A stretch of DNA of 10,238 nucleotides from the NCBI GenBank assembly GCA_026770585.1, contig MU646392.1:861851-872088 (forward strand). The letters are read 5' to 3'. The stretch is from Baffinella frigidus. Lineage: Eukaryota; Cryptophyceae; Cryptomonadales; Baffinellaceae. Below, in pieces: positions 5,379 through 10,238 of this stretch. The stretch's first letter is position 1, and each line of letters starts with the position of its first letter. Made by a program: the position numbers and the translations under genes. Below the pieces are notes generated by a model. That model did not search any database and was not told the origin of the DNA. It worked only from the letters and a program-made list of their open reading frames with translations.

Positions 5379-8300
5379 GGTAGCGCCTCGACCACGCCAG
5401 CTGCGCTCGTCTCGCACCCTCGCGTAGCTGCCAAGAAATGGCCTCGCTCAGCGAGGAGGATGCGCGCCCCATTAACCCCCGAACGCCACACCCCAGCCCC
5501 AAACACTCATCCCGGGAGGGCTTGCACGTGGGCGCGTGCACCTGCTTCTCACCGTCCTGTACCCGGTCAGTTGTCCTTGATGGGCGACGTGCGCTGCGCG
5601 CGATGCGGCTTGCAGGATGTGGACAGTACCGTGCTAGGAGTTTCCCATCCTACCCTCATACCCTCCTACCCACACATCCCACCCTCCCACCCGCCTAACC
5701 ACACGTCGTTCCCGATCCCACCCTCCCACCCTCCTACCCACACGTCGACAGACCCCGAAAGCAGCACCACCCCCCTCAACCCCCCTCCTGCCCCCCGTAG
5801 GTGCTCACCGGCGACGAAGCCGAAATAATGTCGGACCCGCGAGAAGACAACACAGCACACGACGATCCGAGCTCCGCGACCCCCTCGCCCTCCTCCCCCG
5901 CGGCGTCGGGTACATCCCGACACCCTACGCCCTACACCTAGACACCCTACACTCTACACCCTCACCCCTACACCCTACACCCTCAACCCTGAACGCTTAA
6001 CGTTACAACGGTTGTATGCAACGCTGCGGGGGTGGCTCCGCCCTGGTGCTGGACATGGCGACCTCAACGTACATCTCTCGGACAGCCCAGAGCCCCCCCT
6101 TGTCGTAGTGCTCCAACCAGAACTCGGCCCTGATCACGCCGAGCGTGTCCCGTTTTAGGCGGTGCGGGATCCTAAACCCCAAACGCTGGGACGTTACAAC
6201 GGGTTTATCCGGGGAAACCTATTTTGCTTCAGTTTGATGGCCACGAAAATTACTACACAACTGCTTTAATATTACTAATAAGAACGAACCGTGTAGTAAT
6301 TTTCGTTGGCCTCAAACTAAAGAAAAATAGGTTTCCCCGGATAAGGGTGTGGGCAGCGCTGCGGCGGACTTCTCCGCGCTGCCGGTTCTGACACTAACCC
6401 CTGAATCGGGTGTAGGGTTGAGTTGCGCCTCTATCCTAACCCCTGAGCCAACCGTAAACGCTAACCGTTACAACAGTTGCAGGTAGCGCTGCGGGGGACG
6501 TCGCGGTGCCGGTTCTGGACATGGCGGTCGATCGGTGCTAGGTGCTAGGTGCTAGGTGCTAGGTGCTAGGTGCTAGGTGTTAGGTGTTAGGTGTTGGGCG
6601 TTAGGTGTTAGGCTAGGTGTTAGGTGTTGGGTGTTAGGTGTTGGGCGTTAGGTGTTAGGATGGAGGCGCGACGATACCATGCCAGCAATTCCCGCCGCTG
6701 AACGTCACACCGGGTGTAGGCAACAATGCGGGGGACCCCAAGGACTATGAGGTGGGGCTCTAGGCTAGAGCCCCCCCTCGTCGCAGTCCGCGAAGGAGAA
6801 GTGGGCCCTGATGACGCTGACCGTTACACCGGTTGCAGGGAGCAATGCGGGGGGCCTCTCCGACGTGCCGGTGCTGGACATGGCGGACGGACGCGTCGCG
6901 GGCATCGCTGTCATGGTATCATACAACTCTCAACCCTGAAACACTACACCCGAAACCCGGAACCCGAAACCCGAAACCCGAAACCTTAAACCCGAAACTC
7001 TTACCCATAAACCCTAAACCCTCGATGCAGCCTCAAACCGAGAGACCCCCGCGCCTAGCGCCGTTTTGATGGGTGCTAACAGCGGGGACCCTGCCACCCG
7101 CATCTCCTCTGCAGGCAGCACCGTTTCCGATTTCGCGCGTGGAGCGTGTGTGCGGTGCATGGGGCGGCAGCCGGCTAACGCGCGGTGGTGCACGAAGCTG
7201 ACGACGCTAACGCGCGGCGGGGCACGGCAGTTCACGCTGCTCTCGTTGATCTGCCTGCAAGGGGTGCGGCGCTACCACATGCTCGTGAAGCTCGTGCTGC
7301 AGCAGCGCCGCCACGCCCGGTCGCGCGTCCACGATGAGGTGTCCTAGCTCTGCCTCACGCGGGTTGACTGATCGTTTTCACTCCAAAAGTTGACGGGTTT
7401 GTACCAAAACCTCGGGGGGTTGACTTCCGGTCTCACTTAGTTGGCGAGACCAAACCGTGTGAGACAGAGCCAGGTCTCTCCTCCCGCGTTCACGACAAGG
7501 TCTCTCCCACGCAAGGCCCTTCCAGGTTTATTCAAAAGTCAATTTCCCAAGCTTTGGGGGAAACCCCGGCACTTCTCGGTCGAAAGTTGACAAAACGGGT
7601 AAATGGCTCCAAGAACGGGCATGGGACTACCCTCGAAGGTCTCCCACGCGGGCCCTGCGTGGGGGTATTCCAGGGTCGTTCTTGGAGCCATTGGGGCGAT
7701 CTTGGAGCCGTTTTCTTCTGGCAATCGACTTTTGAACACCGTTGCCCCTTGCACGTTGACTTTTGCACACACACCCCACGAGCTCTCCGTAGTCCTCTCC
7801 TTCCAACTTCCACACGGTCCTAGCGGGTACTGACTCTACCCCTCCACAGGGTACTGACTCTTCCCCTACATTCCAGGGTACTGACTCCACCCCCCCACAC
7901 GCAGAGCGACGCGCCCGACGCGCCCGCGCGCATGACGCGTTCGCGCAGCGCCCGGGGCTTGACGGTCCATCCGGAGGAGGACGACGAGGAGCTGCGCCAG
8001 CGCCCGATCCGCTCGCTCATGTGGCTGCACAACTCCGCGCTGATGCGCCAACAGGTCCCCGTCCAGGGTTTAGGGATTAGGGTCCAGGGTTCTGGGTCAA
8101 GGGTCGCGGGGTTTTGGTTAAGGGTAGCATCGCCCTCCTGCCATCGCCCGCCTGCCACCGCATGTAATGCGGATTCTGATGCGATTTATCACGCTGTGTT
8201 TGGCTATCGTGAGGGCGGAATTTTCTATCTCGGCCTCGGTATAGCTTTAACATAGCGCATGCCCCACCCGTAAGATAGCAACACGGTGTTTTAAATTGAA

Positions 8301-9979
8301 GCTGTTTGCATTTGAGATCGCGCTTTCCCGAAGTGGTTGAGGGTTGAGGGTTGAGGATGTATGGTTCAGGGTTTATGGTTTCGGGTTTCGAGACTTGTGG
8401 GCAGGGCTGGGACGCGGGCGCGGGCGAGGCGAGCACGGGCGTGTTACCCATTTTGCCACAGCAGCCTGTCGGGTCCATTCTCAGACTGACCCCCCCCCCC
8501 CCTCCGACCCTGCAGGCCGAGCAAGAGATGCGAGATCTGGAGCAAACGCAGCCGCGCGGGGGGGGCAGGGGGGGGAACGGTTCGCAGGGCACGGGTGTGC
8601 GCAGCGTCGCGCAGCAGCGCGCGGCCACGCGCAGAGCGAGGGATCTGTTTGATCAGGTGCGGGGATGGATTGATTGATTGATTGATTGATTGATGGATTG
8701 ATAGATGGATTGATAAACGAAATGAGGGGAAAGGTGACTTAGGTGAGCTGGTTGACGTAGCTAAAATCTTGTGGCTCGGAGTGTGATGAGGCCCTTGAGC
8801 CGTGTTCTGCAACATCGACGAGACGCATGCTCAGCGGGTGTTCAGTGTTCTGTGCAGATAGTGTGTTCCCGGACAATTGAATCATGCTCTCTTCGTATAT
8901 AGGACAGGTTATGTTCGTATACGGGGCAGGTTATCTTCGTATCCCCTGTAAGGTGAGTGTCCTGAACCTGAGCCGGCGGCCCAGCGAGTGTTCTGTGTGT
9001 GCAGTGTTCCCGGACGTGTGAAAGCGAGTGGCTGGGGGGCGGGAGAGTTCCACCACTCCTAACTAACCCCAGTATTCCCTAGCGTCAGATCGAGGCGCTC
9101 GAAGTGGCACATGCTCTCTTCGTATACAGGACACGCTATATTCGTATATTACCCCGGTAAGGTGAGTGTTCTGAACCTGAGGCGGCTGGAAGTGCTCCCG
9201 GGCGAGTGAATGCGAGTGGCGAGGGGGCGGAAGAGTTCCATCACTCCCAACTAATTCGAGCATTCCCTGGCGGCAGATCGAGGCGCTGGAAGTGCTCGCG
9301 CGGATGCAGCAGCGCATCGACCCGCTGCCGCCCCCGAACGTCGGAGCCCCGAACCCCGACACCCGAAACACGACACACGAAAGAAAGAAGAAACACGGAA
9401 CACGGAACACGACATTCGAAACACGACACCTGAAACCCGAAATCTGAACGGCGCATCGTCCCTCTGCCGCCCCCGGATGTCGGACTCCGGAACCCCGGAA
9501 CCCCGGAATCCGAAACATGGCACACACCCGGAACCCGAAACATGCCGCACACCCGGGACCCGAAACATGCCACACACCCGGAACCCGAAACATGCCACAC
9601 ACCCGGAACCCGAAACATGCCACACACCCGGAACCCGAAACATGCCACACGAAATACGGAATACGGAACACGACACCTGGAACACGAAACGCGAAACACG
9701 GAACCTGAACACGCACATCGCCTCCCTTGCTTGCCTGCCTCGCTCGACCGCGCACTAAACCCTAAACCCTAAACCCAAACCCTAAACCCCAAACCCTAAA
9801 CCCTAAACCCCAAACCCCAAACCCTACACTCTAAACCCTAAATCCAAAACGGCTCTCTGAACCCTGCACCCAAACACCGAAACTCTGCACCCTAAAACCT
9901 AAACCCGAACCCCCAACCGCAGGCGCCACCCCCCGTGCTGCTCCCAGAGCATCTGCGACGCCCGCAACTTCCTGGGGAG
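5379..9979 (+). CDS. Multi-exon gene, unknown product, 3' end outside window
   Basis: Exons with in-phase GT...AG borders: 5379(or ATG 5580)-5630, 5801-5909, 7115-7338, 7905-8054, 8516-8656, 9277-9339, 9923-9979; the last donor is GTAACC at 9980. From ATG 5580 they sum to 795 nt, exactly 265 codons, with phases 0,1,0,0,0,0. The protein opens MGDVRCARCGLQD and has a second CxxC (CVRC), possibly metal-binding. It continues with a Ser/Pro/Asp linker, a hydrophobic helix-like stretch (FTLLSLICLQGVRRYHMLVK), acidic DDEEL, and Arg/Gln/Ala-rich helices (AEQEMRDLEQ; QQRAATRRARDLFDQ; IEALEVLARMQQR) suggesting coiled coil, then proline-rich sequence. The frame upstream of 5580 is open back to an acceptor at 5378, so it may be the 3' part of the EGF gene. 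I do not recognise the family. Confidence 0.6.
5631..5800 (+). other. 170-bp intron of CCCACCCTCCTACC-type repeats
   Basis: Donor GTGCTA at 5631 and acceptor CCCCCCGTAG ending at 5800. The interior repeats CCCACCCTCC and CCTACCCACAC units, including ACCCACACGTCG twice in related form. Pyrimidine-rich throughout; no coding sense. Confidence 0.6.
5911..5993. repeat. CACCCTA heptamer array at the start of the 1.2-kb intron
   Basis: Units of ACACCCTA and CACCCTACAC run from just after the donor GTACATCC (5910) to about 5993. This is a variant of the CCCTAAA heptamer. Confidence 0.75.
6201..6348. mobile_element. 140-bp MITE-like element with 54-bp inverted repeats and GGGT duplication
   Basis: The ends 6205-6258 and 6291-6344 are inverted copies matching at about 49 of 54 positions, starting TTATCCGGGGAAACCTATTT. 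The loop is 32 bp and AT-rich, in contrast with the GC-rich surroundings. GGGT flanks both ends (6201-6204, 6345-6348). Removing the element plus one GGGT restores ACAACGGGTGTGGGCAGCG, which matches the sibling block at 6704 (CACCGGGTGTAGGCAACAA), an empty-site comparison. No coding capacity. A 4-bp duplication excludes mariner if correct and would fit Sola-like or other 4-bp families (inference). Confidence 0.82.
6536..6660. repeat. GGTGCTA / GGTGTTA heptamer array
   Basis: About six perfect GGTGCTA units are followed by GGTGTTA, GGTGTTG and GGCGTTA variants in 7-bp register. The array separates two of the decayed domain blocks. Confidence 0.9.
6930..7020. repeat. AACCCGA heptamer array grading into AACCCTA
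   Basis: Units of AACCCGA (6951-6983) grade into AAACCTTA and AACCCTA near the end of the 1.2-kb intron. The register is 7 bp with telomere-like sequence and one substituted base. Confidence 0.85.
7428..7465. repeat. Short nested inverted repeats in intron 7339-7904
   Basis: GTCTCAC and GTGAGAC are inverted at about 7431 and 7458, and GGTCTC pairs with GAGACC inside them. This could form a small hairpin. No element boundary is apparent. Confidence 0.4.
7531..7738. mobile_element. Palindromic element with TTCAAAAGTCAATT-type ends
   Basis: TTCAAAAGTCAATT (from 7531) is inverted at about 7723-7736 (AATCGACTTTTGAA). Inside, AATGGCTCCAAGAAC (7602-7616) is inverted at 7677-7691, and CCCACGC pairs with GCGTGGG (7643-7662). 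The right arm is the 42-bp repeat shared with 2116-2157. It has nested hairpin architecture and no coding sense. TSD unclear. Confidence 0.6.
7671..7712. repeat. 42-bp repeat with paired CTTGGAGCC motifs, copy 2
   Basis: It matches 2116-2157 at 38 of 42 positions by eye and lies in the right arm of the palindromic element. Confidence 0.65.
7825..7899 (+). repeat. Three GGGTACTGACTC repeats just upstream of a splice acceptor
   Basis: Copies start at 7825, 7849 and 7876, each followed by a C-rich stretch. TACTGAC resembles a eukaryotic branch-point (CTGAC). The last copy puts its candidate branch A about 20 nt before the acceptor CACACGCAG ending at 7904. Confidence 0.7.
8061..8129. repeat. 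Degenerate TTTAGGG / TCCAGGG array after a donor
   Basis: Directly after the donor GTCCCC (8055), the intron contains GGGTTTAGGGATTAGGG and drifted copies. This is the G-rich orientation, unlike the C-rich arrays elsewhere in the window. Confidence 0.7.
8130..8515. other. Rest of intron 8055-8515
   Basis: The stretch 8165-8335 is less GC-rich and holds no repeat or frame that I recognise. A short GGTTGAG tandem follows at 8335-8355. A run of 13 Cs (about 8490-8502) precedes the acceptor CCGACCCTGCAG ending at 8515. Confidence 0.5.
8668..8716. repeat. GATT tetranucleotide microsatellite
   Basis: A (GATT)n run with GATG and GATA variants begins 11 bp after the donor GTGCGG at 8657. Confidence 0.9.
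8828..9300 (+). repeat. Tandem duplication carrying a splice acceptor and exon start
   Basis: Unit 1 (8883-9109) and unit 2 (9110 to about 9300) share CATGCTCTCTTCGTATA, GGTGAGTGT(C/T)CTGAACCTGAG, a GAGTGGC-to-GAGTTCCA block and the acceptor with ATCGAGGCGCT. Unit 2 is shorter. A partial third copy of the CAGCG(G/A)GTGTT...CCCGGAC block lies at 8828-8875. The exon start in unit 1 (9089) diverges after GAAGTG, while that in unit 2 (9277) continues as coding sequence. Unit 2 is therefore the usable exon; unit 1 carries a decoy acceptor. Confidence 0.75.
9450..9500 (+). repeat. Duplicate of the 3' end of exon 9277-9339 and its donor
   Basis: GGCGCATCG, then CTGCCGCCCCCGGATGTCGG, match 9312-9345 (AGCGCATCG, CTGCCGCCCCCGAACGTCGG) and continue into the following CCCCGAACCCCG-type repeats. 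It has no acceptor of its own, so it is probably a by-product of repeat expansion rather than an exon. Confidence 0.6.
9516..9660. repeat. 25-bp tandem repeat, about six copies
   Basis: CATGCCACACACCCGGAACC plus CGAAA repeats with starts at 9516, 9541, 9566, 9591, 9616 and 9641. Because 25 is not a multiple of three and the unit lacks stops, all three forward frames stay open, creating false proteins on both strands. It lies in the intron 9340-9922. Confidence 0.93.
9757..9915. repeat. CCCTAAA telomere-type array, imperfect
   Basis: AAACCCTAAACCC units with CCCCAAA and CCCTACA variants fill the 3' part of the intron up to the acceptor CCCCCAACCGCAG (9922). Confidence 0.9.
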
Positions 9980-9985
9980 GTAACC

Positions 9986-10238
9986 TCAGACCCTAAACCC
10001 TAAATCCTAAACCCTAAACCCTACACCCTACACCCTGAACCCTGAACCCTAAACCCTAAACCCTAAACCCTAAACCCTGAACCCTGAACCCTAAACCATA
10101 AACCATAAACCATAAACCATAAACCATAGACCCTGAACCCTAAACCATAAAATGAACCCTAAACCCTAAACCCTAAACCCTAAACCCTAAACCCTAAACC
10201 CTACACCCTAAACCCTAAACCCTAAACCCTAAACCCTA
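9986..10238. repeat. CCCTAAA telomere-type array at the window end
   Basis: Long runs of AAACCCT, with a block of AACCATA units (10087-10128) and CCCTACA or CCCTGAA variants. It starts within 10 bp of the donor GTAACC at 9980 and continues past the edge. On the plus strand a true right-hand chromosome end would read TTTAGGG, so this orientation suggests interstitial repeat. Confidence 0.9.

Larger units (their letters stand above)
6002..6886 (-). pseudogene. Antisense array of decayed secreted-protein domain fragments
   Basis: Within the intron 5910-7114, minus-strand sequence 6152-6058 matches 4571-4662 closely. It reads in frame RDTLGVIRAEFWLEHYDK, then GGLWAVREMYVEVA. A second, weaker copy at 6820-6769 ends at a stop after DEGGL. 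Five related blocks follow or stand alone: 6002-6060, 6193-6204 joined to 6349-6393, 6467-6526, 6704-6741 and 6823-6886. They encode variants of MSSTGTSERPPALLPA(T)(G/V)VT. The blocks are separated by repeats, carry frame changes and lack the upstream part of the domain. They probably derive from a paralogue of the gene at 3979, since its own exon does not continue with this tail. The alternative is live antisense exons of another gene; conserved frame in some copies keeps that open. Confidence 0.55.

Noticed and set aside
4783-5541. Minus-strand frame with a long Ser-Leu repeat opposite the GA tract
   Set aside because: It is the antisense reading of a microsatellite; the plus strand has the EGF-like domain and coding composition.
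6206-6343. TA target duplication for the 54-bp inverted-repeat element
   Set aside because: Excision under that model leaves bases absent from the sibling blocks; GGGT gives a perfect empty site.
8165-8335. Lower-GC stretch considered as an RNA gene or inserted element
   Set aside because: No cloverleaf, inverted ends or repeat partner could be found by eye.
9516-9660. Possible CRISPR array (regular 25-bp repeats)
   Set aside because: There are no spacers between units and the context is a eukaryotic intron; it is a plain tandem repeat.
9063-9772. Long open frames on both strands across the 25-bp satellite, with repeated FRVPGVWHVSG-type or HTRNPKHAT-type peptides
   Set aside because: A 25-bp unit without stops keeps every frame open; the real exon here is only 9277-9339.
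9986-10238. True chromosome end (telomere)
   Set aside because: The strand orientation is opposite to a right-hand telomere, units are mixed variants, and an exon is embedded nearby.

Overview
This looks like nuclear DNA of a GC-rich, intron-rich unicellular eukaryote, most likely an alga with the plant-type TTTAGGG telomere repeat. The evidence is canonical GT-AG introns whose reading phases join up, Kozak-like start contexts (GCCGCCATGG), many short terminal-inverted-repeat elements and repeated arrays of CCCTAAA and its heptamer variants. A cryptophyte or similar secondary alga is my guess from general look only. I see no bacterial operon, CRISPR array, rRNA or tRNA.

Layout. Positions 1-1347 hold no convincing gene. 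They carry three short TA-flanked inverted-repeat elements (312-416, 451-554, 852-973). A truncated copy of a small membrane or secreted protein gene follows (1348-1610), cut off by another repeat of the CAGGGGTACC type; a second such repeat lies at 1800. Positions 2100-2830 are repeats: an element copy inside a 21-22 bp duplication, CCCTAA-like arrays and a 17-bp tandem repeat. The intact version of the truncated gene lies on the minus strand at 3783-2943 in four exons whose phases close exactly (178 codons plus stop).

It is head-to-head with a plus-strand gene starting at 3979. That gene encodes a signal peptide, an eight-cysteine module, a predicted beta-sandwich domain and, further on, an EGF-like domain (to 5238). 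Its middle part (about 4800-4970) does not hold one frame and may be damaged or mis-sequenced. From 5379 or 5580 to the right edge there is a chain of short exons (5580-5630, 5801-5909, 7115-7338, 7905-8054, 8516-8656, 9277-9339, 9923-9979) with matching phases. They encode a protein I do not recognise. An in-phase splice across a GA microsatellite (5239-5378) could make this the 3' part of the EGF gene.

The introns of this gene hold most of the unusual material: an antisense array of decayed domain copies like the one encoded at 4571-4662, a 140-bp element with 54-bp inverted repeats inserted in one of those copies, a triplicated branch-point-like motif, a tandemly duplicated splice acceptor with exon start, a 25-bp satellite and long telomere-like arrays. 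No coordinated pathway or defence system is evident. The interest lies in the mobile elements and in how introns here are built from repeats.
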